From: CAZETJ01 sp964514575
GTDB lineage: Bacteria; Patescibacteriota; Saccharimonadia; Saccharimonadales; UBA10212
Assembly (NCBI GenBank): GCA_964514575.1
Contig: CAZETJ010000009.1
Span: 1 to 23,353, forward strand
Length of the DNA: 23,353 nucleotides
Direction of reading: 5' to 3'
The notes beneath the pieces were generated by a model, which worked only from the letters and a program-made list of their open reading frames with translations, was not told the DNA's origin and ran no database searches. Numbering within the stretch: position 1 is the stretch's first letter; every line of letters starts with the position of its first letter. This document shows, in pieces, positions 14,321-22,448 of the stretch. Position numbers and translations under genes: made by a program.

Positions 14321-15331
14321 ATGACAAAATACCCTGAAACGGATGAAGTCCAGAAGCTAGTTAAGGCTGCTGAGCATATCGTCGTAGTGCAAGCCGATAA
14401 CCCCGACGCCGATAGCTTAGCCAGTGCTTTAGCTTTGGAGCAAGTTTTAGGCGACCTAGGCAAGAAAATTAGTCTGTATTGCGGGGTCGACTTGCCATCT
14501 TACCTAAAGTACATGCCTGGCTCTGATAGGGTAACCAGCGAACTCCCCAACCAATTTGACGCCAGTATCATTGTCGACACTAGCAGCGTGACACTTCTTG
14601 AACAGTTGGAATCCAAGGGCCAACGGGGTTGGCTAGCCGCCAAGCCTTGCCTAATTATTGACCACCATGCCACCGCCCCGACTATTGATTTTGCTAATGT
14701 TGAGTTGGTTCAGCCAGCTGTTGCCACCGCGGAGTTAATCTACGAGCTATGTCAGCAAGCAGACTGGCCGATAAACCAGACAGCTAAAGAGCTACTGGCC
14801 ATGGGCATTTTGAGCGATAGCCTGGGATTAACTTCCGAGGGCACTTCCGCCCGATCTATCCACATCATAGCTGAGCTGGTCGAAGGCGGCGTCAAATTAG
14901 CCCAGATCGAGAATGCTCGGCGTGAAACGATGCGCCGTGAACCGGAGCTGATCCACTATAAAGGCAGGCTTCTGGAGCGTGTTGAGTTTCATGGCGATAA
15001 CCAGGTTGCGACTCTGACCATCCCCTGGGAGGAGAATGAGAAGTACAGTCCGCTGTATAACCCGCCGATGCTGGTAATCGACGATATGCGCCTAGCTAAA
15101 GGTACCGATATTGCTATCTGTTTCAAGGTTTACCGCGACGGCAAGGTCACGGGCAAAATCCGCTGCAACTACGGCAAGGGTATTGGCCACAAACTGGCCG
15201 AACATTTTGGCGGGGGCGGACATCCCTACGCGGCCGGCTTTAAGATTCAAGACGGCAGACCTTTTGAGGTTGTCAAAAGCGAGTGCATCAAAAAGGCAAT
15301 CGAACTACTGGACGAGCTGGAGACTGAATAA
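14321..15331 (+). CDS. DHH/DHHA1 phosphoesterase (NrnA-like, nanoRNase/pAp phosphatase family)
   Basis: This 336-aa protein belongs to the DHH superfamily and probably hydrolyses short oligoribonucleotides, cyclic-dinucleotide products or pAp. Visible motifs are NPDAD (27-31), VDTS with D86, DHH (114-116), SDS with D166, and the C-terminal DHHA1 motif GGGGHPYAAGF (297-307). The His normally three residues before the motif-I Pro is replaced: the local sequence is QADNPDAD, with Ala25 at that position and Gln24 beside it. One Mn ligand may therefore be different. The start at 14321 is preferred to an in-frame ATG at 14255 inside recR. The cysS ATG overlaps its TAA stop by one base. Confidence 0.85.
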   Translation: MTKYPETDEVQKLVKAAEHIVVVQADNPDADSLASALALEQVLGDLGKKISLYCGVDLPSYLKYMPGSDRVTSELPNQFDASIIVDTSSVTLLEQLESKGQRGWLAAKPCLIIDHHATAPTIDFANVELVQPAVATAELIYELCQQADWPINQTAKELLAMGILSDSLGLTSEGTSARSIHIIAELVEGGVKLAQIENARRETMRREPELIHYKGRLLERVEFHGDNQVATLTIPWEENEKYSPLYNPPMLVIDDMRLAKGTDIAICFKVYRDGKVTGKIRCNYGKGIGHKLAEHFGGGGHPYAAGFKIQDGRPFEVVKSECIKKAIELLDELETE

Positions 15332-16734
15332 TGGAGCTGAGGCTATTCAATTCGCTAGGCAAAAAAATTGAGGTCTTCAAAGCGTTAAAAGATAAAACTG
15401 TCAGGATTTACACTTGCGGACCGACGGTTTACGAGCGCGCACACATCGGCAATCTGGCCTCATTTATTTACGCCGACACTTTGCACCGTGTGCTGAGCTC
15501 TGCTGGTTACAAGGTTGAGCATGTTATGAATATCACCGATGTCGACGATAAGACTATTGCCGCCAGCCGCCAGGAGTTCCCTGATGACGACCCTAAAGAA
15601 GCACTAAAAAAATTGACCGGTAAATACGAAAAGCTTTTTATGAAGGACCTGGAGGCCGTCGGTATAAACACTCGCGAGATTAAGTTCGTAAGAGCCACAG
15701 ACAATGTTGAGCTAATGCAAAAACTAATCCAAAAACTTTTGGATGCAGGAATAGCTTATATAGCTGATGATGGTATTTATTTTTCGATATCAAAGTACCA
15801 GGCAGCTGGCAAAACCTACGGCCAACTAGTAGAAGTAACGGCGGACAGCACTGAAGAATCGCGAATTAATAATGATGACTATGATAAAGACAACGCCCAT
15901 GACTTCGCGCTATGGAAAAAGGCTAAGCCTGACGAGCCAGCCTGGGATTTTACTGTAGATGGCAAGGATATGGCCGGCCGGCCAGGTTGGCACATTGAGT
16001 GTTCGGCTATGAGCGCCCATGAGCTGGGGCAGCCGTTTGACATTCATACTGGCGGAGTTGACCTGAAGTTCCCTCACCACGAGAACGAGATTGCCCAGAG
16101 TACCGCTGCAGACGGCGACATACTAGCCAGCTTTTTCATTCACAGCGAGCATCTACTGGTCGATGATCAGAAGATGAGTAAATCATTGAATAACTTCTAT
16201 ACACTGGACGACCTGAAAGCCAGGGGTTTCGAGCCTTTGGCTTTTCGGCTGTTTGCTCTACAGTCACACTACCGCAGTCAGGCGCATTTTAGTTGGCAGA
16301 ATTTGCAGCACGCCTCCAACCGCCTAAAGCATTGGCGCCAAGTTGCCGCACAGTGGCGAGAGACGGCCGACACGGAGTGGGCGCAAAGTTTTGAAATTTC
16401 AGCTGGCCAGAGCGATATTTTGCGGGAACTTACTAATGATCTGAACACCCCGGAAGCCCTTGAGCGAGCGGACTCGGAATTTGACCAGATTGCCACTCTT
16501 GGCGCCCAGACCGAGCCCACCCAGGCCTGGTTATCGCTCATGGGCCAAATTGAGACATTGTTTAGCTTAGATGTTCGAGAGAAGGATCCGGCCATCGATA
16601 AGCTTGTCAGTAAGCGAGAGTCGGCTCGTAAAAAAGGCGACTGGGATCTGGCCGACCAGATCAGAAAGCAACTCGAGGAGCAGGGTATCGGTGTCAACGA
16701 CACCGACGGCGGACCGATTTGGTACCGGGTCTAA
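15331..16734 (+). CDS. cysS: Cysteinyl-tRNA synthetase
   Basis: CysRS charges tRNA-Cys. The 467-aa protein is of normal length. It has the HIGH-type motif HIGN (38-41) in YTCGPTVYERAHIGN, the zinc ligands C29, C224 (HIECSAM), H250 and nearby Glu (PHHENEIAQS), and KMSKS (281-285). The C-terminal anticodon-binding region ends with RIRKQLEEQGI-like helices and the usual DGGPIWYRV. Unlike DnaX and RecR, the zinc site is intact. Its TAA overlaps the stop codon of the convergent transporter gene. Confidence 0.97.
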   Translation: MELRLFNSLGKKIEVFKALKDKTVRIYTCGPTVYERAHIGNLASFIYADTLHRVLSSAGYKVEHVMNITDVDDKTIAASRQEFPDDDPKEALKKLTGKYEKLFMKDLEAVGINTREIKFVRATDNVELMQKLIQKLLDAGIAYIADDGIYFSISKYQAAGKTYGQLVEVTADSTEESRINNDDYDKDNAHDFALWKKAKPDEPAWDFTVDGKDMAGRPGWHIECSAMSAHELGQPFDIHTGGVDLKFPHHENEIAQSTAADGDILASFFIHSEHLLVDDQKMSKSLNNFYTLDDLKARGFEPLAFRLFALQSHYRSQAHFSWQNLQHASNRLKHWRQVAAQWRETADTEWAQSFEISAGQSDILRELTNDLNTPEALERADSEFDQIATLGAQTEPTQAWLSLMGQIETLFSLDVREKDPAIDKLVSKRESARKKGDWDLADQIRKQLEEQGIGVNDTDGGPIWYRV

Positions 16735-17828
16735 ATTATGTGCCCGGCTTCTGGCTCACGCAGCTTGTGCCCAGCTTTTCGTTCAAAATAATCTTCTAGT
16801 AAGACTTTGATGGCGCTAGCCGTCGGGATGGCGATGATGGCACCAAGGAAGCCGGCATAGCCGATGCCCAACAGCGCGGCGATGAAGACCGTCAAAGCTG
16901 TTAGCTTATTGAGACGCGATTGAATATAGGGCTGGAAAGTATGGCTCTCGACAAAGAAATAAATAACGAAATAAACCAACATGACAGCGGCCAAGCTGAC
17001 CGAGTTAAGCAGGCAGAACAGAATGACGATAAGCGAAGACATCGGGTTGCCGAATAGTGGTATTAAACCGAAGACAGCCACGATACCGGCCAGAGCCGCG
17101 GCATTGACGTTAACACCGACGATATGACTGATAGTCTCCAGGGCGATGAAGGCGAAGGCTCCAGCTAGTAGCGAAACTATTACCTGGCCATTAACGAAGC
17201 CGCTGACGCCCTTATACATACGCTGGGCCATCTTCTTATAGCGTTCTTTGTCCTTGGCTGGCGTTAAGCCGACGACTACTTCTGTCCAATACGGGCCTTC
17301 GACCAGCATCATGAAGGTCATGACCAACACGGCTAGGATTGATGCAACGATTTCGATTACGCGCTTACCAGTATCAAGCACGGTACTGCCGAAATTGCCG
17401 TGGCTGTTGGCAAAATCGCTGGCGGCTTTCTGGAGTTTTTTATCCAAATGATAGCGCTTGGCCTCCCGAGCTAGCCCATTATCTTTGCTCTGAAAATTGC
17501 TGATAGACGTTGGCACTTCCTTAATGAACTGGCGGGTTTGGTTGACTAGCGGCGGCATCACCAACACGACTATACCGGCGATGACGGCAACAACCACGAT
17601 ATAGGCCGCGGCTGTTGCCCGCACTCGACTATCGATTTTAAAACGGCGACTCATCCAACCGACAGCTGGGTTGAGAGCCAAGGCCAAGAAGAAAGAAGTA
17701 AATATGAGAGTTAGAATATGGCCGACTTTATGAAAGAAATGGAAAGCAAGGATAGCCAAAATAGCCCATATGATAATTCGAAGGATAGTTTTATTAGTAA
17801 CACTGACGCTAACGCGCATCGGTTTCAT
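16731..17828 (-). CDS. AI-2E/PerM family transporter
   Basis: This 365-aa membrane protein belongs to the AI-2 exporter/PerM family. About seven hydrophobic segments are visible in the family pattern: two at the N-terminus (16-50), one at 70-92, a soluble helical region (95-155), then clusters to 345. Typical pieces are LALNPAVGWMSRRF and a late AIIAIPTASAIKVL. Family members export small molecules or ions; the substrate here is unknown. CysS and this gene share the bases CTAA (16731-16734) as overlapping opposite stops. A possible leaderless -10 (CATAAT) overlaps the stop codon of the upstream glycosyltransferase gene. Confidence 0.85.
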   Translation of the reverse strand: MKPMRVSVSVTNKTILRIIIWAILAILAFHFFHKVGHILTLIFTSFFLALALNPAVGWMSRRFKIDSRVRATAAAYIVVVAVIAGIVVLVMPPLVNQTRQFIKEVPTSISNFQSKDNGLAREAKRYHLDKKLQKAASDFANSHGNFGSTVLDTGKRVIEIVASILAVLVMTFMMLVEGPYWTEVVVGLTPAKDKERYKKMAQRMYKGVSGFVNGQVIVSLLAGAFAFIALETISHIVGVNVNAAALAGIVAVFGLIPLFGNPMSSLIVILFCLLNSVSLAAVMLVYFVIYFFVESHTFQPYIQSRLNKLTALTVFIAALLGIGYAGFLGAIIAIPTASAIKVLLEDYFERKAGHKLREPEAGHII

Positions 17829-17835
17829 TGGTTTT

Positions 17836-17841
17836 ATTATG
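17836..17841 (-). promoter_or_regulatory. -10-like box of the AI-2E transporter gene, leaderless arrangement
   Basis: On the minus strand CATAAT ends 7 nt before the ATG at 17828 and overlaps the TAA of the preceding gene. No Shine-Dalgarno is visible. Confidence 0.35.
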
Positions 17842-18976
17842 CCTTAGCCTTGGCCCGCTTAGCAACAGCCTGCCGATACATAGCTTCTATCTGAGGACCG
17901 ACTTTTTCGACATCGAAAGCTTTGACATGATTTTGTTGCCAGACGTGAAGTCCGTCGGCCACCGTTTGATGGCTAAGCATAAAGGCGAGCCGCTCAGCCA
18001 GCTCATGCTTGTCTCGCGGGTCGAAAAGGAGTTGGGGCTGTTCACCTAGTACACTATGATAGCCGGGATTGTCGCCCCCTAGAACGACTCTTGAGCCGGC
18101 GGCCATAGCCTCAATCAAAACGATGCCAAAACTCTCGCCGCCAGTGGCTGGGAAGCAAGCGATGTCAGCCTGGGCCAGGAAGCTGGGCTTGTCGGCCTCA
18201 TCGATATATCCCTTGAACTCGACCTTTGATTCGACACCGAGATGCTTAGCTTGAGCTTGAAATTGATCAAGCATAGCTCCACGTCCGCCAATAACCAGGT
18301 GGGCTTCAGGAAATTTTTCGTGAATCTGGGCGAAGGCCTCAATCAGCAGGCCGCAGCCTTTGCGCTTAACCATCCTTCCTAGAAACACTATGCGCCCGGA
18401 GTGGGGGGATTGAGCCGATTTGAAATGAGCAACATCAATTGTGTTAGGAATTATCTCGCATGTTATCCCGTAGGCCTGATGAGCAAAGTGAGCCGCCGGC
18501 GGGCTAACCGCGCTGAAGGCGTCAAAGCGGCGCAGTGCCCTAATTGTTATCAGACGCAAGACCCGGCTACCGGCACTAGACAGCCATCCGTTAGGCAGAA
18601 TGTGGAAAGTCCCTACTACAGCGCTATCTCCGGCCCGTTTTATAACTTCGCCGGCCATAAAAGGGGAAAAGGGAGCCTGCACATGCAACACATCAAACTT
18701 CTCGGTGGCTAGGGCGGCATTGAGCTGGCGGTTATCCGCTCGCAAAGGAATGCTCAGCTCATTCCCATTAAAGCCGACCGACACATTCTTGGATGAGCTA
18801 TATACCCGTCCGCCGGCCCACTCGGTCATTTTGGTTTCGCCAACTAAGTAGCACACCTCGTGGCCTCGACCGGCTAGCCAGGCGCCGACAGTTTTGACGT
18901 ACTGAGCAACGCCGTCGCTACTATCTAAAGTATCGTCGAAGACTAAAGCGACTTTTAGCTTTGGCTTTGTTGGCAT
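17837..18976 (-). CDS. GT4 family glycosyltransferase, PimA-like (second of a pair)
   Basis: This 379-aa GT-B enzyme of family GT4 resembles phosphatidylinositol mannosyltransferase-type proteins. The N-terminal Rossmann half starts KVALVFDDTLDSSDGVAQYV (8-27). The C-terminal half has FLGRMVKRKG (198-207) and the nucleotide-sugar motif E281-x7-E289 in ESFGIVLIEAMA. It is a peripheral membrane enzyme by analogy. Donor and acceptor are unknown; the neighbouring PimA-like enzyme and hydrolase suggest glycolipid or surface-polymer synthesis. Its first 56 nt overlap the end of the upstream gene; the first beta strand begins at residue 8, so a much later start is unlikely. Confidence 0.9.
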   Translation of the reverse strand: MPTKPKLKVALVFDDTLDSSDGVAQYVKTVGAWLAGRGHEVCYLVGETKMTEWAGGRVYSSSKNVSVGFNGNELSIPLRADNRQLNAALATEKFDVLHVQAPFSPFMAGEVIKRAGDSAVVGTFHILPNGWLSSAGSRVLRLITIRALRRFDAFSAVSPPAAHFAHQAYGITCEIIPNTIDVAHFKSAQSPHSGRIVFLGRMVKRKGCGLLIEAFAQIHEKFPEAHLVIGGRGAMLDQFQAQAKHLGVESKVEFKGYIDEADKPSFLAQADIACFPATGGESFGIVLIEAMAAGSRVVLGGDNPGYHSVLGEQPQLLFDPRDKHELAERLAFMLSHQTVADGLHVWQQNHVKAFDVEKVGPQIEAMYRQAVAKRAKAKA

Positions 18977-20111
18977 GTAGTTCTATAGCCTCTTTATAAA
19001 CTTTTTCATATTGATCAGCGATTTTGGTAAAGGTGAAATTTTGAATATAGGTTCTGGCCCACTTCTTCCAAAGAACCCGAACGCTTTCGTCGAACAGGAA
19101 AATCTCTAACCGTCTAGCGAAATCGACTGTGTCCTTCGGGTTGACTAAGCTTAAGGCACCGCTGTCGATCATAACACTCGAATAGCCGGCGTTGTCACCG
19201 GCCACGATCGGCACATCAGCGGCCATGGCTTCCAGCAGCACAATGCCAAAGGCTTCGCCGTAAACTGCGGCGGAACAGAAAACGTCTGCTTCGTGCAGTA
19301 ATTTTATTTTTTCCTCATCACTGACGAAGCCGAGAAAATCAACTCTCGGGATAGAGTTGTCTTCGACGTAAGCCATCAACTTCTTGTCGTCTACGCCAGT
19401 ACCGGCTATCACTAGCCGTACGTCCGACCGCTTTTGGCGCAATTCGTTGTAGGCCATAAGCAAATACTTAACACCTTTTCGATCTTCCAGGCGGCCAACA
19501 TACAAAATAGTTTTGAGATTGGTTTTTGGTTTTGAGGAACCTGGCTTTGGCTTAAACTTTTCGATGTCTATACCATTCGGCACAATCGTGACTTCACGGT
19601 TAGCCAGGCCGGAATTTTTGCTATTAAGCGTGCCAGCAACTGAAGCTGGTGAAACGGCCGTAAAAACCTCGATATATTTGATAATTGGCTTGATGTAGGT
19701 GTTCACGAAAGGCGTGACAGTTTTTGCCGTCATAGTGTCGTAAAAACGACCGTGCATAGTGCCGACCGTCGGCGCCTTGGCGCGGGCCAGTAACTGGCGA
19801 CTCCACATCGGTATCCAGGGTTCGTGAAAGTGCAAAACGTCAAATTTTTCGCGCTCGAAGACTTCGTCTATGGCGTCATTGTCGACACTGAACGACATTT
19901 GCCAGGCCGTGCCGGCAAAAGCTTTTGTGTTAATCGAGGTACCAAGCGTAATAAATTCGTCGGGGACAGGACCCTCGTAATCACGGGGCAGCGGCGTGAT
20001 TATTCTGACGTAATGTCCACGTCGGACCAGCTCATTGCGCAGCTCTTTGACGTGGTCCAGCACGCCGCCGGGCCGGCCAAGGTGATAGGGACAAACAAGG
20101 GCAATTCTCAT
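18921..20111 (-). CDS. GT4 family glycosyltransferase, PimA-like (first of a pair)
   Basis: This 396-aa GT4 enzyme has a PimA-like N-terminus: MRIALVCPYHLGRPGGVLDH, with the GGV loop that contacts substrate, and HFHEPWIP (94-101). The donor-binding half has YVGRLEDRKG (204-213) and E286-x7-E294 in EAFGIVLLEAMA. It probably adds a mannose or similar sugar to a lipid acceptor at the inner membrane face. The tail is basic (KAKAKSRFSLRRYFR), which could help membrane contact. A -10-like TATACT lies 8 nt before the ATG. The second glycosyltransferase gene overlaps its 3' end. Confidence 0.92.
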   Translation of the reverse strand: MRIALVCPYHLGRPGGVLDHVKELRNELVRRGHYVRIITPLPRDYEGPVPDEFITLGTSINTKAFAGTAWQMSFSVDNDAIDEVFEREKFDVLHFHEPWIPMWSRQLLARAKAPTVGTMHGRFYDTMTAKTVTPFVNTYIKPIIKYIEVFTAVSPASVAGTLNSKNSGLANREVTIVPNGIDIEKFKPKPGSSKPKTNLKTILYVGRLEDRKGVKYLLMAYNELRQKRSDVRLVIAGTGVDDKKLMAYVEDNSIPRVDFLGFVSDEEKIKLLHEADVFCSAAVYGEAFGIVLLEAMAADVPIVAGDNAGYSSVMIDSGALSLVNPKDTVDFARRLEIFLFDESVRVLWKKWARTYIQNFTFTKIADQYEKVYKEAIELHANKAKAKSRFSLRRYFR

Positions 20112-20119
20112 ATGTCTAC

Positions 20120-20125
20120 AGTATA
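20120..20125 (-). promoter_or_regulatory. -10 box of the first PimA-like gene, leaderless arrangement
   Basis: On the minus strand TATACT ends 8 nt before the ATG at 20111. It lies inside the end of the upstream hydrolase/glycosyltransferase junction (hydrolase stop at 20131), so the two glycosyltransferase genes may have their own start site. Confidence 0.45.
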
Positions 20126-20130
20126 CCGAC

Positions 20131-21066
20131 TTAACCGTCAGATTTAGTTAGTAGCCGAGCCAGATCGTCTGGGATAAAGGGAGCCGCTTGCTCAGCAGTG
20201 GCGACAATGGTCGGGGCGTGGTTGGGATCCTTGGTATAGAAGACCTCTACGCTAGAGAATATTTGTTTGAAATGGTCTTCTATCCGTTTGTGATCAAAAT
20301 AACGATCGTGTTTAGAGGCAACGTGGTAAACCGGCAAGTCTAAGCGCTGGCCGCAATTATCTAGGACGAACATCTCGTGATTGGTCTTCATCTGGGTACG
20401 CAAGTCGTTAATTTTCCAAAGCACCATCTCCATGTCCATCGTCCGCCTAAATTCATCGCCGGATAATTCGGCCAATTTTTCTTTGGCAAACCGAGAATAC
20501 CTATAGACCCGCCGCAGATAAAAGGGTTGAAGAAAAGCCCCCTGGAAAAAGGCTGCCGGCCACTTGTAAGAAAAGAGTCTAGTAGCCAATCTATAAAAAC
20601 GAACTCGCCCCGGGCTAAAGATGAAGTCATCCCGGTGGGCCAAGCCAACGATGCTAACTAAGTTATTAACTCTGCCGACTAGTTCGGGATGGCGTTGTAA
20701 CATCCGGGTCGCAACAGCAAATGCTAAGCTCATGGCCACCAGCGTAACCTGTTCGGGCTCAAGTCTGCTCTTTATAAAGTCGGCCAGATAGTCAGCCAGG
20801 TTGTCAATATCGGCCTGCTTACCAGTTTTGTAGAGGCTAGTCATTCCGCCAAAACCGGGCATATCCGGCATCGTGACGCCGCCGAATTTATTTAGCGCCT
20901 GGGCCAATCCCCACCAGCGCTCTAAGCTAGAGTGTTGGCCGTAGACGAACAGAATTTCCGGTTGCCCGGCTTTTTGAGCCGGCAAGCGCAGAAGGCGTCC
21001 CCTTAGACCGTTCAGCTCTAGAGGCTCTATATAGTCAGCCGGGTTCTCGAATTTTGTTTTAGGCAT
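20131..21066 (-). CDS. Alpha/beta hydrolase fold protein
   Basis: This 311-aa protein has the alpha/beta hydrolase fold. The probable triad is S113 in VAMSLAFA (the nucleophile elbow, with Ala in place of both Gly of GxSxG), D254 or D258 in SKHDRYFD, and H283 in DPNHAP. FVYGQHSS (40-47) is the oxyanion-side strand and DMPGFGG (68-74) the usual DxPGxG turn. A cap region lies at about 150-225. Its place upstream of two PimA-like enzymes suggests a role in lipid or glycolipid handling, but the substrate is unknown. TATAAT lies 12 nt before the ATG with no Shine-Dalgarno. Confidence 0.85.
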   Translation of the reverse strand: MPKTKFENPADYIEPLELNGLRGRLLRLPAQKAGQPEILFVYGQHSSLERWWGLAQALNKFGGVTMPDMPGFGGMTSLYKTGKQADIDNLADYLADFIKSRLEPEQVTLVAMSLAFAVATRMLQRHPELVGRVNNLVSIVGLAHRDDFIFSPGRVRFYRLATRLFSYKWPAAFFQGAFLQPFYLRRVYRYSRFAKEKLAELSGDEFRRTMDMEMVLWKINDLRTQMKTNHEMFVLDNCGQRLDLPVYHVASKHDRYFDHKRIEDHFKQIFSSVEVFYTKDPNHAPTIVATAEQAAPFIPDDLARLLTKSDG

Positions 21067-21078
21067 AACTTAGTTTTG

Positions 21079-21084
21079 ATTATA
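21079..21084 (-). promoter_or_regulatory. -10 box of the hydrolase gene, near-leaderless arrangement
   Basis: On the minus strand a perfect TATAAT ends 12 nt before the ATG at 21066. It lies between the start codon and the direct repeat at 21100-21121. No Shine-Dalgarno is visible. Confidence 0.5.
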
Positions 21085-21099
21085 AACCACCTGAGCATA

Positions 21100-21121
21100 A
21101 TTTGGCTGGGCACGTCGGTCT
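21100..21121 (+). repeat. Direct repeat copy A beside the peptidase gene
   Basis: A 22-bp segment beginning ATTTGGCTGGGCACGTC matches 22256-22277 at 21 of 22 positions, in the same orientation. It lies just beyond the 3' end of the peptidase gene. Confidence 0.75.
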
Positions 21122-21129
21122 AGCACCTT

Positions 21130-22110
21130 TTAGGCTGTTTCCAATCGATCTTTGGTGGCATTGATAGCTCTATGAACCTCGCCCACCAATTTCCAGGACT
21201 CATTATTAAAACTCGAAGAAGTGGTGTCGATTTTTCGTAATCTGTCATACAAACCGGGAACCAGTTTGTCAATGCGCGCCGCAACATCACGAAGTCCCTC
21301 CACAGAGCTTCTGGAATGGCGCATGGAATCTAGCAGCTTAGGATCTTTGGAAACTAATAGCTCTAAAATTATCGCTGCGGTCGCTCCTTTCGGGTGCCCT
21401 ATGGCCTCCGGTGTACTTGGATTAGGGGGATAGAAATATTTGAGAGCTATGCTTGCATCGGGTACATCTGTAGATTGCATCGTGACGTTTTCATAAAACC
21501 CATATGGTCTGTTAAGTTCGTTAGCTATATATTGGCCTCGCTCATACTCCGCATAGCCTTCCTCTAGGAATATGCCGCTTACATACTCTTCTTTTTTTAC
21601 GGTGGCGAACCCCGCTCTAGCTATATTTGGTCTGTAATGGACTTTGTCCTTTCTCAAAAGCCTAGGACTGACCTCTTCTTTTATGTGAATAAGGCTGTAT
21701 GCGCTGGAGCTATGGGCAATTTCATGGACTAGAAAACTTTCTGTTAACTCATTGCTAACTGCAGAGTTTTCACCTCGCTTGACAATAATTAAATCTTCTA
21801 GCGGCAACCACTGACCGTGTTCATCGGTCAATTCTTGCTTTGATTGTTTAGCTATCTCAATTGCTTTTTCATAGTCATCATCAGAAAGTACCCTAATTTC
21901 TTTCTTTGGGGCTCCGATTTTCTCCCTATATGCATCTACGCGATGCATATTAATGTTTTCTTCTTGTGACTCTAGTTCTAGAACTTCTGACCTCTGCTCC
22001 AATAGGAGCCGATTGACCTCGCTGACAATGAAATGGCTAGACGATAGGTACTGAATCTTGTCGGGGTCAGAGGTTAGCTCTGCCATGCTTGGCGCAGTCT
22101 CTGCTGACAT
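21130..22110 (-). CDS. Putative zinc metallopeptidase (HExxH, gluzincin-like)
   Basis: This 326-aa protein has the zinc motif HEIAH (129-133) in ESFLVHEIAH, and about 50 residues later FLEEGYAEYE (181-190), in the position and form of the third ligand (Glu) of gluzincins. It therefore probably binds zinc and cleaves peptides. No signal peptide or membrane segment is visible from the chosen start, so it would act in the cytoplasm or leave by another route. The C-terminal 90 residues are helical. I do not recognise the exact family. The start at 22110 (MSAET) is preferred to 22161 because an extended -10 lies directly before it. It is A+T-richer than the nearby genes and bracketed by direct repeats, suggesting recent acquisition. 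Confidence 0.7.
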   Translation of the reverse strand: MSAETAPSMAELTSDPDKIQYLSSSHFIVSEVNRLLLEQRSEVLELESQEENINMHRVDAYREKIGAPKKEIRVLSDDDYEKAIEIAKQSKQELTDEHGQWLPLEDLIIVKRGENSAVSNELTESFLVHEIAHSSSAYSLIHIKEEVSPRLLRKDKVHYRPNIARAGFATVKKEEYVSGIFLEEGYAEYERGQYIANELNRPYGFYENVTMQSTDVPDASIALKYFYPPNPSTPEAIGHPKGATAAIILELLVSKDPKLLDSMRHSRSSVEGLRDVAARIDKLVPGLYDRLRKIDTTSSSFNNESWKLVGEVHRAINATKDRLETA

Positions 22111-22116
22111 AACCAT

Positions 22117-22122
22117 ATAATA
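22117..22122 (-). promoter_or_regulatory. Extended -10 box of the peptidase gene, leaderless arrangement
   Basis: On the minus strand TGT-TATTAT ends 6 nt before the ATG at 22110; a second ATG (22116) follows it directly. The start site would fall at or next to the ATG at 22110. Confidence 0.45.
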
Positions 22123-22448
22123 ACAAAAGATTACCTTTAGGATGCAGGCGTGGTGCTTCAACCAAACGGGGCTCGAGCTGAACTATAGGGGCGAAGAAGT
22201 TTTACAGGTTCTTTAGGTTGTACTGAGGGATGTGTGTCTATATCCGTTACGCTGCATTTGGCTGGGCACGTCAGTCTGGGATTACTCTAATACTAGCGGC
22301 GCAATTACGCGGGTTTTTTCCTATGTTATTATTACTTCTATATGTAATACATTTTGCTAGGTGGGCATATGTTAAAAGAGAAAGAAACGTTCTATTACCT
22401 CATCCGTTATGAAAGACGAAGTCAATTCGCCAGAGAAATGGGTAAATA
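22123..22448. other. Gene-poor spacer upstream of the sortase
   Basis: This 326-bp stretch between the peptidase and sortase genes holds direct repeat B (22256-22277). Beyond that I see no tRNA, no convincing terminator and no open frame with a ribosome binding site. The right half is A+T-rich and could hold the sortase promoter (TAATAC near 22341), but no pair of boxes is convincing. Confidence 0.5.
22256..22277 (+). repeat. Direct repeat copy B
   Basis: A 22-bp segment matching 21100-21121 at 21 of 22 positions (A in place of G at the seventeenth-eighteenth base region). With copy A it brackets the peptidase gene and its promoter, 1156 bp apart. Confidence 0.75.

Noticed and set aside
22230..22412. 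A 60-codon hydrophobic open frame upstream of the sortase.
   Set aside because: No ribosome binding site or leaderless box, it runs across direct repeat B, and its composition looks like translated spacer.
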